Positions 26,093-33,516 of a stretch of 52,362 nt of DNA are shown here, in pieces. Location of the stretch: NCBI RefSeq assembly GCF_004521965.1, contig NZ_SDGK01000013.1, positions 1 through 52,362 on the forward strand, given 5' to 3'. Below the pieces are notes generated by a model. It saw nothing but the letters and a program-made list of their open reading frames with translations, was not told the DNA's origin and did no database searches. Every line of letters starts with the position of its first letter. Positions within the stretch are counted from its first letter, which is position 1. The position numbers were made by a program, and so were the translations under genes. The DNA comes from Weissella cibaria. GTDB taxonomy: Bacteria > Bacillota > Bacilli > Lactobacillales > Lactobacillaceae.

Positions 26093-26126
26093 AAAAGACT
26101 GCTGGTATATCTGGCGGTCTTTTTTG
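26093..26126 (+). terminator. Intrinsic terminator after DUF1810
   Basis: AAAGACTGCTGG pairs with TCTGGCGGTCTTT with G-U pairs, followed by T residues. Confidence 0.8.
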
Positions 26127-26340
26127 TTCGGAAGTGTTTCATGATCATCAACCTAACGGAAAGTTATGTTCGTTATTTAAGAATTAAACCTGTGACACGC
26201 TAACCGTGAAAGCGGTTTTTGAAATTAGAAAGCGAACATTCGTTAAAAATGTCCGGTTTATCGTTTGGCGACGGCGCTTGCAAAATCGGCAAAAGCGCGT
26301 AAACTAAATCGAGTTAAAGATAGTTTTTGAGGTGAGTTGG

Positions 26341-26937
26341 ATGTCGCAATTAACGTTTGTATATGGCACGATGGCTTCGGGAAAGTCCATCGAAATTTTG
26401 AAAGTGGCACACAACTATAAAATACAAGGGCGTCACCCGTTGTTATTGACGTCGGCGCTAGATGATCGTACAAAGATTGGCGAAGTATCCTCACGTATCG
26501 GGTTGCGTGAGTCTGCTGGCATCATTCATGATACGGACGATTTAGTGGGGCTAGTAACGTCGACTGATAAGTTGCCAGATATCGTCTTGGTTGATGAAGC
26601 GCAATTCATGACGCGCCAACAGGTTATTCAGTTGGCAAATGTGGTCGATGATTTGGACATTCCTGTAATGGCCTTTGGTTTGAAAAACGACTTTTCAAAT
26701 CGTCTCTTTCCAGGGTCTGAAGCATTGCTGATTTTTGCTGATAAGTTGCAAGAAATGAAGACGTTGGATTCGTTTGGTACTAAGAAAGCGACGATGAATT
26801 TACGTATTCACGATGGTAAGCCGGTGTATGAAGGGAAGCAAATCGAAATTGGGGGCGATGAGGCTTATTTACCAGTTTCGCGCTATCACTATTTTCATCC
26901 AGATGAGCAAGCTTTGGCGGAACGGTTCGGTAAGTAG
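26341..26937 (+). CDS. tdk: Thymidine kinase (type II) lacking zinc-site cysteines
   Basis: Tdk phosphorylates thymidine for salvage. The 198-residue protein has P-loop GTMASGKS (residues 9-16), the catalytic region VDEAQF near 85, MAFGLKNDF, and the lasso region PVYEGKQIEIGG. In other type-II kinases four Cys/His residues bind a structural zinc. Here the first pair (usually MKTxCxxCG) reads MKTLDSFG, and the later PVCR reads PVSR, so at least three ligands are lost. The remaining fold motifs are intact, so it is probably active. The start follows GAGGTGAGTTGG. Confidence 0.92.
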   Translation: MSQLTFVYGTMASGKSIEILKVAHNYKIQGRHPLLLTSALDDRTKIGEVSSRIGLRESAGIIHDTDDLVGLVTSTDKLPDIVLVDEAQFMTRQQVIQLANVVDDLDIPVMAFGLKNDFSNRLFPGSEALLIFADKLQEMKTLDSFGTKKATMNLRIHDGKPVYEGKQIEIGGDEAYLPVSRYHYFHPDEQALAERFGK

Positions 26938-26943
26938 GGAGAT

Positions 26944-27096
26944 ATGATGAAACAGGGAATGACAACATACGTGGTTCGCGATCAATTAGGCACGCATTTT
27001 TACGAAACGAATACCATTAGTAATGCTGAAATGTTTGCGCGGACGCATTCAAATAATGTGCACCGTATGAGCGTTGTTGAGCGCAAAGTTTACTAA
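26944..27096 (+). CDS. Small hypothetical protein, 50 residues
   Basis: I do not recognise it. ATG at 26944 lies six bases after the tdk stop, with GTAGGGAGAT as ribosome site, so it is cotranscribed with tdk. The product (MMKQGMTTYVVRDQLGTHFY onward) is basic, soluble and without cysteines. Its tight spacing to tdk and good ribosome site support coding. Confidence 0.6.
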   Translation: MMKQGMTTYVVRDQLGTHFYETNTISNAEMFARTHSNNVHRMSVVERKVY

Positions 27097-27195
27097 GCTG
27101 ACCAGCACTGCTCTGTTATTCAGATCGAAATTAGCCGAAATGGCACAGAAACTAGTATAATAATCACATTAAGATAAGTGATTAGGAGCAAAAGC

Positions 27196-27522
27196 ATGTT
27201 AAAGAATCCGTGGCTCAAGATTATCTTGGCAATTGGTTTTGAAGATGGCTGGGTTGTGGGTATTAAACATGCGCACACCCCATTGATGTGGGTCGCAACG
27301 CTAATTGCATTGGGATTGTCAATGTTACTGTTTTTAACAGCTAGCGAACAACTCCCGGTTGGCACCGCCTACGCAGTTTTTGTCGGCCTTGGTACCGTGG
27401 CAACGGTGGTAACCGGTTGGGTCGCATTTGGTGATGGCATGACAATCGCGGAATTAGTTTTCTTGGTCATTTTATTAGGCGGCATTATTGGTCTGAAATT
27501 ATTGGCGGAGGAAAAGGCGTAA
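27196..27522 (+). CDS. SMR-family efflux subunit (first of pair)
   Basis: The 108-residue, four-helix protein is a small multidrug resistance transporter. The helix-1 Glu that couples proton and substrate lies in LAIGFEDGW. The later helices (GTAYAVFVGLGTVATVV) fit. The start at 27196 follows AGGAGCAAAAGC. Its stop overlaps the start of the next SMR gene (TAATG), as in YkkC/YkkD-type heterodimers. Substrates of such pairs include cationic drugs and guanidinium; no guanidine riboswitch is seen upstream. Confidence 0.85.
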   Translation: MLKNPWLKIILAIGFEDGWVVGIKHAHTPLMWVATLIALGLSMLLFLTASEQLPVGTAYAVFVGLGTVATVVTGWVAFGDGMTIAELVFLVILLGGIIGLKLLAEEKA

Positions 27523-27845
27523 TGGCATGGGTATTTTTAGTCTTAGCAGGCTTGATGGAAGTGTCAGGTGTCATCATGATTAATGAGTGGCAGAAACGAC
27601 GCGCCTGGTGGGCCGCCGCAGGTATGGCGGTGGGCGGAGCGCTTAGCATTGGTTTACTCACACTGGCCTTGCGTGATATTTCGATGGGTACAGGATATGC
27701 AATCTGGACAGGAATTGGGGCCGCTGGTGGGACAATTGCCGGCATGTTGCTGTACAATGAGTCCCGTGATTGGAAACGCATTCTGTTTATTAGTATGATT
27801 ATTATCGGAGCTGTTGGTCTGAAGTTAACGACTGGTCGCAGTTAA
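27522..27845 (+). CDS. SMR-family efflux subunit (second of pair)
   Basis: The 107-residue, four-helix protein is the partner. Its helix-1 Glu is in LAGLMEVSGVI and its third helix holds GTGYAIWTGIGAAGGTI, the classic SMR motif. The ribosome site GGAGG lies in the end of the first subunit and the genes overlap by one base, so equal expression is likely. It probably forms an obligate heterodimer with its neighbour, inserted in opposite orientation. Confidence 0.87.
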   Translation: MAWVFLVLAGLMEVSGVIMINEWQKRRAWWAAAGMAVGGALSIGLLTLALRDISMGTGYAIWTGIGAAGGTIAGMLLYNESRDWKRILFISMIIIGAVGLKLTTGRS

Positions 27846-27873
27846 CTAATTTAAAAAATAATGAATAACGTTG

Positions 27874-27919
27874 AAGTACCGGTATGACTGCTTTTTAGGG
27901 GGTCGTGCCGGTACTTTTT
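27874..27919 (+). terminator. Intrinsic terminator of the SMR pair
   Basis: AAGTACCGGTATGAC pairs with GTCGTGCCGGTACTT, followed by T residues. Confidence 0.85.
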
Positions 27920-27999
27920 GTTAGGTGCGTCAAAAAATAAAGGTTTACAAATTATTCATGAGAACTGTATGATGTCTGTGTTAAATAAATAATCAATAA

Positions 28000-28134
28000 A
28001 TCTTCGGGGCAGGGTGAAATTCCCGACCGACGGTGATGGCGTATGCCTCAGTCCGTGACCCGGGTTGCGATTAAGCAACCCGGTTGATGCAGTGTGAATC
28101 TGTAACCGACAGTAAAGTCTGGATGGGAGAAGAT
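28000..28134 (+). promoter_or_regulatory. FMN riboswitch (RFN element)
   Basis: The conserved stretches are all present in order: ATCTTCGGGGCAGGGTGAAA, TTCCCGACCGACGGT, AGTCCGTGACC, ACCGACAGTAAAGTCTGGAT, and GGGAGAAGAT closing the first stem. A variable hairpin with GGGTTGCGATTAAGCAACCC occupies one arm. It precedes ribD. FMN binding normally favours the downstream terminator at 28243, lowering rib expression. Confidence 0.97.
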
Positions 28135-28210
28135 ATCAAAATTTATCGCGTTAGTGGTTTATTTTTTTGGCCCCTTTACGCAGTTTTTTCGATACCCAAA
28201 ACGAGGTGTC

Positions 28211-28234
28211 AGACCGATCAAAGCTTGATCGGAC
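28211..28234 (+). repeat. Palindrome in the rib leader
   Basis: GACCGATCAAAG and CTTGATCGGACC form an almost perfect hairpin between the riboswitch aptamer and its terminator. It may be a pause hairpin or part of the antiterminator; its exact part is unclear. Confidence 0.5.
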
Positions 28235-28242
28235 CTGGCAAC

Positions 28243-28282
28243 AGCCTCAAGTTTGCTGATATAGCAGACTTGGGGCTTTTTT
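28243..28282 (+). terminator. Riboswitch-controlled terminator upstream of ribD
   Basis: AGCCTCAAGTTTGCT pairs with AGCAGACTTGGGGCT and is followed by six T residues, 25 bases before ribD. This is the expression platform expected for the FMN aptamer. Confidence 0.85.
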
Positions 28283-28307
28283 ACTACCCGGAGTAGTTAG
28301 GGGAAAC

Positions 28308-29333
28308 ATGGATGATTTAACAATGATGAGATTAGCGTATCAAGCCGCGCAACAAGCTGATCCGGCCGAAACATGGGAAAATCCGCGGGTTGGGGCGGTT
28401 ATTGTGAAGGATGGCGCCGTTATCGCGACAGGGTACCATCACCAATTTGGTCATCAGCATGCGGAGGTCGCGGCGATGAATCAGGTGGAACATCAGGCGA
28501 ATCTGGTTGGGGCCACGATGTATGTCACGCTAGAACCATGTGCGCACGTCGGTAAGGTCGGTGCTTGTGCAGATGCACTCGTGGCGGCGAAGCTTGGGCG
28601 GGTCGTCATTGGGCAAGACGATCCTAACCCGCACGTCAGTGGCCGTGGTGTTGCCAAATTACAACAGGCTGGTATCGCAGTCACGCTACTGGATCAACAA
28701 GGTAGTGTGTTACTAAACCCAGCCTTTCATCATTTTTTTGGAACGCAACGGCCATATGTCACGTTGAAGTTAGCGCAAAGCGCCGATGGGTTTATTGCTG
28801 CCAAGGCGGGGCACCCCACCAAATTAACCGACAATCGAGCGGACGTAGCGATTCATCAGCAGCGTGCCCAAATGAGCGCCATCATGGTTGGCAGCGAGAC
28901 GGCCTTGGCTGATGCACCACAACTGACCGTGCGCCATGTCCCAATCACACACCAACAACCATGGCGCGTGATTGTCGATCGGCGGGGGCGTTTGCAGCAT
29001 TATCCGGCCTTTTTTGATGATCGAACGTTGATTTATACGACAAACAGCACTTTTGCCCAGCAGGTGCCGCAAGCGGTGTCTTTCGACGGTGACCTAGGGC
29101 CGTTGTTGGATGATTTGGGACAACGTGGCGCCCAATCGTTGCTGGTTGAAGGCGGCGGGGCGCTAGTGCGTGCTTTTCTAGCGGCTAATCTCTGGCAACG
29201 TTTTGATATTTACCAAACGGATGCTGTGTTAGGAACTGGCATTAAAGGCGTGGTGGGCAATCAAGGCCCCATTGCAACACAGACACGTGTTGGTAATGCG
29301 CTACATCAAGTCATTTACAGGGAGGCGAAGTAA
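28308..29333 (+). CDS. ribD: Riboflavin biosynthesis deaminase/reductase RibD
   Basis: RibD carries out the second and third steps from GTP: deamination of the pyrimidine ring and reduction of the ribose side chain. The 341-residue protein has an N-terminal zinc deaminase (HAEVAAMN near residue 49, EPCAHVGKVGACADA near 75) and a C-terminal NADPH reductase domain (VTLKLAQSADG near 145, SLLVEGGGALV near 282). TTAGGGGAAAC precedes ATG. Its stop overlaps the ribE start by one base. Expression is controlled by the FMN riboswitch. Confidence 0.95.
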   Translation: MDDLTMMRLAYQAAQQADPAETWENPRVGAVIVKDGAVIATGYHHQFGHQHAEVAAMNQVEHQANLVGATMYVTLEPCAHVGKVGACADALVAAKLGRVVIGQDDPNPHVSGRGVAKLQQAGIAVTLLDQQGSVLLNPAFHHFFGTQRPYVTLKLAQSADGFIAAKAGHPTKLTDNRADVAIHQQRAQMSAIMVGSETALADAPQLTVRHVPITHQQPWRVIVDRRGRLQHYPAFFDDRTLIYTTNSTFAQQVPQAVSFDGDLGPLLDDLGQRGAQSLLVEGGGALVRAFLAANLWQRFDIYQTDAVLGTGIKGVVGNQGPIATQTRVGNALHQVIYREAK

Positions 29334-29920
29334 TGTTTACAGGAATTGTATCTGAAGTTGGCCAAGTGGTTGCCTTGACTAAGCGAAATGAAAAAGAACG
29401 CCGTTTAGCGATTAAAACAGCATCTGCTTATTTTGCAGACGCAAAACTAGGCGACAGTATCATGGTGGACGGCGTTTGTTTGACGATTACGACATATAAC
29501 GATCACGAGGCCACTTTTGATGTCATGGTACCAACAATGGCTGTCACCCGGATGCAAGACTTTCAGGTTGGTGAAGTCGTTAACTTAGAGCAAGCCATAC
29601 GGGCAGGTGATCGATTTGATGGTCATTTTGTGTTAGGGCATGTTGATGGGACTGGAACGATTACAACAATGTCACAAACTGACGAAACAGTCTATTTAAC
29701 GATTACTCCGGCAGACCAGACATTGATGCGCCAAATTGTTACGAAAGGGTCAATTGCGGTCAATGGTGTGAGCTTGACGGTTGTGACGGCTAGTGCGACG
29801 TCGTTTGTGATTGCGTTAATTCCGCATACCTTAACGCATACGATGTTGCGTACTGTTCAAACTGGTGACGTAGTTAATTTGGAAACTGATGTGTTAGCGA
29901 AGTATTTGACGAAGGAGTAA
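29333..29920 (+). CDS. ribE: Riboflavin synthase alpha chain
   Basis: The enzyme converts two 6,7-dimethyl-8-ribityllumazines to riboflavin and a pyrimidine. The 195-residue length and the two similar lumazine-binding barrels are typical: MFTGIV and DGVCLTI in the first, HFVLGHVDGTG and VNGVSLTV in the second. The ATG overlaps the ribD stop (TAATG) with GGAGG upstream. It is the second gene of the operon. Confidence 0.96.
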   Translation: MFTGIVSEVGQVVALTKRNEKERRLAIKTASAYFADAKLGDSIMVDGVCLTITTYNDHEATFDVMVPTMAVTRMQDFQVGEVVNLEQAIRAGDRFDGHFVLGHVDGTGTITTMSQTDETVYLTITPADQTLMRQIVTKGSIAVNGVSLTVVTASATSFVIALIPHTLTHTMLRTVQTGDVVNLETDVLAKYLTKE

Positions 29921-29925
29921 ACAAA

Positions 29926-31119
29926 ATGAATCAAGAAATCCGACAGCGTGTCGAGCGCGCAATTACGGTGCTTAAACAAGGCCAATTGATTATTTTAACG
30001 GACGATACCCAGCGTGAGCATGAGGGCGATTTAGTGGGGTTAGCCTCATTTGCAACAACTGAAAACGTTAACCAAGCTTTGCGAGTTGGACGTGGCGTGT
30101 TGTGCGCACCGATGTCTGCCGAACGAGCGGCACAATTACAACTCCCACAAATGGTCGCGATTAATACGGAAAAATTTGGGACCCAGTTTACGGTGAGCAT
30201 TGATCATAAAGGGACGACAACGGGTGTATCTGCGGTCGATCGGGCGCAGACGTTGCGGAAATTAGCAAATCTGTCAGCGCAATCAACAGATTTTGAACGC
30301 CCAGGCCACATTTTTCCGTTAGTTGCCGTTCCCGATGGCGTGTTAGCGCGAGCTGGTCACACTGAAGCGGCCGTTGATTTGGCTAAGTTGGCAGGGGTAC
30401 CACCTGTTGCCTTTATTATAGAAATTCTAGACGCAGATGGTCGGATGGCACGTGAAACGGCGTTGGCTGATGTGGCATCAGCAGAAGAACTAGTGACATT
30501 GACGATTGCGGAATTGATTGCGTATTGCCAAGCGTTAGTGGAACGACCGAATCGGATGGGGCCAACGATTAAGCTTCCAAGCGCGTACGGCGAATTTCGT
30601 GTAACGAATTATACAGTGGCTGACCGTGAACCAGATTTGTTAATTCAAAGTACTGTGGCGAGAGATGAAGTGCCGTTAGTTAGATTACACTCCGAATGTC
30701 TAACCGGTGAGGTGTTGGGGTCATACCGATGTGAATGTGGGCCACAACTACACGAAGCGCTCCGCCAGATTGATCAGCAGGGTGGCACCGCTGTTTACAT
30801 GCGCCAAGAAGGGCGTGGTATTGGACTCGCTGAAAAGTTGCGTACCTATGTGTTGCAAGAAAATGGCTATGATACGTTCCAAGCGAACGAACACCTCGGC
30901 CATCAACCTGATGAACGCGATTATGCCCAGGCGGCTCAAATCTTAAAAGATGCTGGTTATCAAAAAGTACGTTTATTGACGAATAATCCAGCTAAAATTG
31001 ATGATTTAGCCAAGCACGGTATTGAAGTAGTTGAACGCGTACCATTGATTGTCGGCGTTAATGAAGTCAATGCCGGGTACATGGCCACGAAGCGCGATAA
31101 GTTTTCGCACATGATTTAA
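29926..31119 (+). CDS. ribBA: Bifunctional DHBP synthase / GTP cyclohydrolase II
   Basis: This 397-residue fusion makes both precursors of lumazine. The N-terminal RibB part has REHEGDL near residue 26 and GHTEAAVDLA near 145. The C-terminal RibA part has the substrate loop HSECLTGEVLGSYRCECGPQ near 250, with the zinc cysteines, then RQEGRGIGL and NEHLGHQPDERDY. It starts five bases after the ribE stop, with AAGGAGTAAACAA as ribosome site. Confidence 0.96.
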   Translation: MNQEIRQRVERAITVLKQGQLIILTDDTQREHEGDLVGLASFATTENVNQALRVGRGVLCAPMSAERAAQLQLPQMVAINTEKFGTQFTVSIDHKGTTTGVSAVDRAQTLRKLANLSAQSTDFERPGHIFPLVAVPDGVLARAGHTEAAVDLAKLAGVPPVAFIIEILDADGRMARETALADVASAEELVTLTIAELIAYCQALVERPNRMGPTIKLPSAYGEFRVTNYTVADREPDLLIQSTVARDEVPLVRLHSECLTGEVLGSYRCECGPQLHEALRQIDQQGGTAVYMRQEGRGIGLAEKLRTYVLQENGYDTFQANEHLGHQPDERDYAQAAQILKDAGYQKVRLLTNNPAKIDDLAKHGIEVVERVPLIVGVNEVNAGYMATKRDKFSHMI

Positions 31120-31134
31120 AAGGAGTAAATTCAG

Positions 31135-31641
31135 ATGACAACAGTTACAGGAACGCTAACGAAGCACAAAGGACGTCATATTGCCATTGTGATGAGTCGA
31201 TTTAATACGTTAATCACTGATCTACTGCTAGCGGGGGCAAAAGAGGCACTGACGATGCATGGGGTGAACATGGCAAATATCGATGTTTACATCGTACCTG
31301 GAGCATTTGACATTCCACTAGTAGCCGAGAAAGTGGCTAACACCGCTAAGTATGATGGCATTGTCACATTGGGGGCCGTTATTCGTGGTGAAACTGATCA
31401 TTATGATTTGGTGATCAACGGGGCAATGACTGGGATTGCCCAAGCTGGCTTGAAGACTGGTGTGCCAACAGTTTTTGGTGTGTTAACTGCTGATACACTT
31501 GAGCAAGCCCAACATCGTGCTGGGGGTAAGGCCGGTAACAAGGGGAGCGAAGTTGCGTTGGCATTACTTGAATTATTAGCAGTTGTGGATGCATATCTAA
31601 TGCACGTGTTTTTTTCTGAAATGACTCTTTTGCGTTGTTGA
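31135..31641 (+). CDS. ribH: 6,7-dimethyl-8-ribityllumazine synthase
   Basis: RibH condenses the two precursors into lumazine, forming large capsid-like assemblies in many bacteria. It has MSRFN near residue 21, PGAFDIP near 59, LGAVIRGETDHYD near 82 and GNKGSEVA near 140. At 168 residues it is about 12 longer than usual. The last residues (YLMHVFFSEMTLLRC) do not look like a family C-terminus, so a late frameshift or a junction with foreign DNA may have replaced the native end. TTAAAAGGAGTAAATTCAG precedes ATG. Confidence 0.92.
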   Translation: MTTVTGTLTKHKGRHIAIVMSRFNTLITDLLLAGAKEALTMHGVNMANIDVYIVPGAFDIPLVAEKVANTAKYDGIVTLGAVIRGETDHYDLVINGAMTGIAQAGLKTGVPTVFGVLTADTLEQAQHRAGGKAGNKGSEVALALLELLAVVDAYLMHVFFSEMTLLRC

Positions 31642-31707
31642 ACGTTATTAGATAACGCATAGTATTGTGTGTTAGTGAGTAAGAGTTATTTTTGAGGGGG
31701 ATGTACA

Positions 31708-31942
31708 ATGCTTGGCCACGTGGTCGCATCTATTTTTCTGTTCTTGGCGTCAAGGGGTAACGTTTTGGCAAAGCGCACAACATGGTTTCTCAGATATTCA
31801 GTGGATGATGATCTTTGTGCTACCGTTACTTGCGCTGTACAACGGTAAGCAAGGACGCAAAAATAAGTGGTTCTTCTATATTTTCTATCTAAGTTACTTG
31901 GCAGTGTTGTATATTATTTCGACGGTGTTCTTCAATAAGTAG
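31708..31942 (+). pseudogene. TraX-like membrane protein remnant
   Basis: An ATG at 31708 with GAGGGGGATGTACA upstream opens a hydrophobic start (MLGHVVASIFLFLAS), but that frame loses homology. The other frame carries the C-terminal end of a TraX/acyltransferase-like protein (MMIFVLPLLALYNGKQGRKN, then WFFYIFYLSYLAVLYIIS). The middle is missing. So the gene has a large deletion and a frameshift. The identification rests on the LYNGKQG and FFYIFY patterns. Confidence 0.6.
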
Positions 31943-31952
31943 AAAATTAGAA

Positions 31953-31992
31953 AAAAGAGGTTGAGACGGATAATAACGTCTCAACCTCTTTT
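31953..31992. terminator. Bidirectional terminator
   Basis: A perfect 15-bp stem AAAGAGGTTGAGACG/CGTCTCAACCTCTTT lies between the TraX remnant and convergent msrB. Confidence 0.88.
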
Positions 31993-31994
31993 AC

Positions 31995-32432
31995 TTACTG
32001 GAATAATGATTTGTACTCACCGTAACCAAACTTTTCAAGGTCAGCGACGGGCACAAACCGCATCGCAGCTGAATTGATGCAGTAGCGCAGACCGCCGGCA
32101 GCCATTGGGCCATCAGTGAAGACGTGGCCGAGGTGCGAGTCGGCATCAGCGGATTTAACTTCCGTCCGGAACATACCGTGCGAGGTGTCGAGGTGGCGCT
32201 TCACCCGCTTTTTTTCAATGGGTTTGGTAAAAGAAGGCCAACCACAACCAGCGTCGTACTTGTCAGTTGAGCTAAACAAGGGTTCACCGCTAACGACATC
32301 AACGTAAATCCCGTCATCAAACCAAGCGTCATATTGGTTGTTAAAGGGTGCCTCGGTCGCCGCTTCCTGCGTTACAGCATATTGTTCGGGGGTCAAACGA
32401 TTTCGTAGTTCATCTTGATCGTATTTAGACAT
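31995..32432 (-). CDS. msrB: Peptide-methionine (R)-S-oxide reductase
   Basis: MsrB repairs R-methionine sulfoxide in proteins. The 145-residue protein has the catalytic motif [11 protein letters not shown] near residue 120 and DSHLGHVF near 100. GCGWPSF near 65 is the resolving/substrate region. The two CxxC zinc pairs found in some MsrB proteins are absent. The start at 32432 follows AAAGGAGTGTGAACATT; a GTG three codons upstream is too near the ribosome site. It stands alone rather than fused with msrA. Confidence 0.95.
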   Translation of the reverse strand: MSKYDQDELRNRLTPEQYAVTQEAATEAPFNNQYDAWFDDGIYVDVVSGEPLFSSTDKYDAGCGWPSFTKPIEKKRVKRHLDTSHGMFRTEVKSADADSHLGHVFTDGPMAAGGLRYCINSAAMRFVPVADLEKFGYGEYKSLFQ

Positions 32433-32467
32433 AATGTTCACACTCCTTTGGTGTCAATTGTACTGAT

Positions 32468-32496
32468 TTGCTGGTAGGATGCAAGTTTTATAATAT
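32468..32496 (+). promoter_or_regulatory. Promoter of the osmolyte ABC operon
   Basis: TTGCTG (32468-32473) and TAATAT (32491-32496) have a 17-base spacer. Confidence 0.6.
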
Positions 32497-32525
32497 GGAT
32501 AAACGACAACTGAATAATGAGAATT

Positions 32526-32559
32526 CCGCTAACCATTTGTAAAAAAATTGAGTTAGCGG
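32526..32559. promoter_or_regulatory. Inverted repeat in the osmolyte operon leader
   Basis: CCGCTAAC (32526-32533) and GTTAGCGG (32552-32559) are exact inverted copies with an 18-base AT-rich spacer, between promoter and start codon. There is no T run, so it is more likely an operator or mRNA hairpin than a terminator. Confidence 0.6.
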
Positions 32560-32601
32560 TACCATCAGAATATTGATTAACGGAAAGTGGGTGTGGATGA
32601 G

Positions 32602-33510
32602 ATGATTGAGTTTCGACATATTTCGAAGATTTATCAAGGTCAAGCGGCGGTAAATGATTTGAATTTGACGATTAATGCAGGTGAACTATTCGTCTTAGTT
32701 GGGCCGAGTGGTAGTGGAAAAACGACAGCCTTAAAGTTGATTAATCGTTTGGTGGAGCCAACGGATGGCGATACCTATGTTCGAGGCACGCGGGCAATTG
32801 ACTATAAATTAGAAGATCTTCGTGGCGGCATTGGGTACGTTTTACAGAATTCGGCGTTGTTTCCGAACATGACGATTTTTCAAAATGCAGGGATTCAATT
32901 GGAAGCTAGCGGGGTCGCATTGACTGACCGTCAAAGGCGGGTAAATGAGCTCTTAGACCGGGTCGGCTTAGACCATACGAATTATGCACAACGCATGCCA
33001 AATGAATTATCTGGTGGTGAGCAACAACGAGTCGGGATTGTCCGTGCGTTAGCAGCCAAGCCAGATATTATTTTAATGGATGAACCGTTCAGTGCATTAG
33101 ATCCTTTGTCACGTCGCTCTTTGCAAGATTTGGTGCTAGAATTGCACACAGATTTAGGGACGACGATTTTGTTTGTGACCCATGACATGGGTGAGGCACT
33201 ACGTTTGGGAAATCGTATTGGCGTCATGTATGATGGCATCTTGCAACAAGTCGGTTCACCACAAGAAATTACGATGCATCCGGCGAATGAACTAGTAGAA
33301 ACGTTGTTTAGTGATCGGCGCATTGCACTTATTCAAGACGTCTTGGATGCTGGTTTCGGCCAAGCGGTAACCATGCCAGCCGAAATCACATTGGCACCAA
33401 CTGATTCTGTTGCAACTCTGTCAGAAGTGTTATTGGCGCATGATACCGTGACGGTTGCGGATGTCAGTCTGACAACAGCTGATTTATTGCGCTTTGTCGC
33501 AAGGGGGTAG
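32602..33510 (+). CDS. Glycine betaine/carnitine/choline ABC transporter, ATPase (OpuCA-like)
   Basis: The 302-residue ATPase drives osmoprotectant import. It has Walker A GPSGSGKTT near residue 34, signature LSGGEQQR near 136 and Walker B IILMDEP near 157. The GIGYVLQNSALFPNMTI stretch is typical of the Opu/ProV group. The C-terminal part after residue 235 is short and has at most a partial CBS region. ATG at 32602 matches family starts (MIEFRHISK), though no clear ribosome site precedes it; GTG at 32593 is possible. The permease gene follows after six bases. Confidence 0.9.
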   Translation: MIEFRHISKIYQGQAAVNDLNLTINAGELFVLVGPSGSGKTTALKLINRLVEPTDGDTYVRGTRAIDYKLEDLRGGIGYVLQNSALFPNMTIFQNAGIQLEASGVALTDRQRRVNELLDRVGLDHTNYAQRMPNELSGGEQQRVGIVRALAAKPDIILMDEPFSALDPLSRRSLQDLVLELHTDLGTTILFVTHDMGEALRLGNRIGVMYDGILQQVGSPQEITMHPANELVETLFSDRRIALIQDVLDAGFGQAVTMPAEITLAPTDSVATLSEVLLAHDTVTVADVSLTTADLLRFVARG

Positions 33511-33516
33511 TGACGA

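Noticed and set aside
27097-27195. Guanidine riboswitch before the SMR pair
   Set aside because: The 99-base region is too short and lacks the conserved ykkC or mini-ykkC motifs such as paired ACGR loops.
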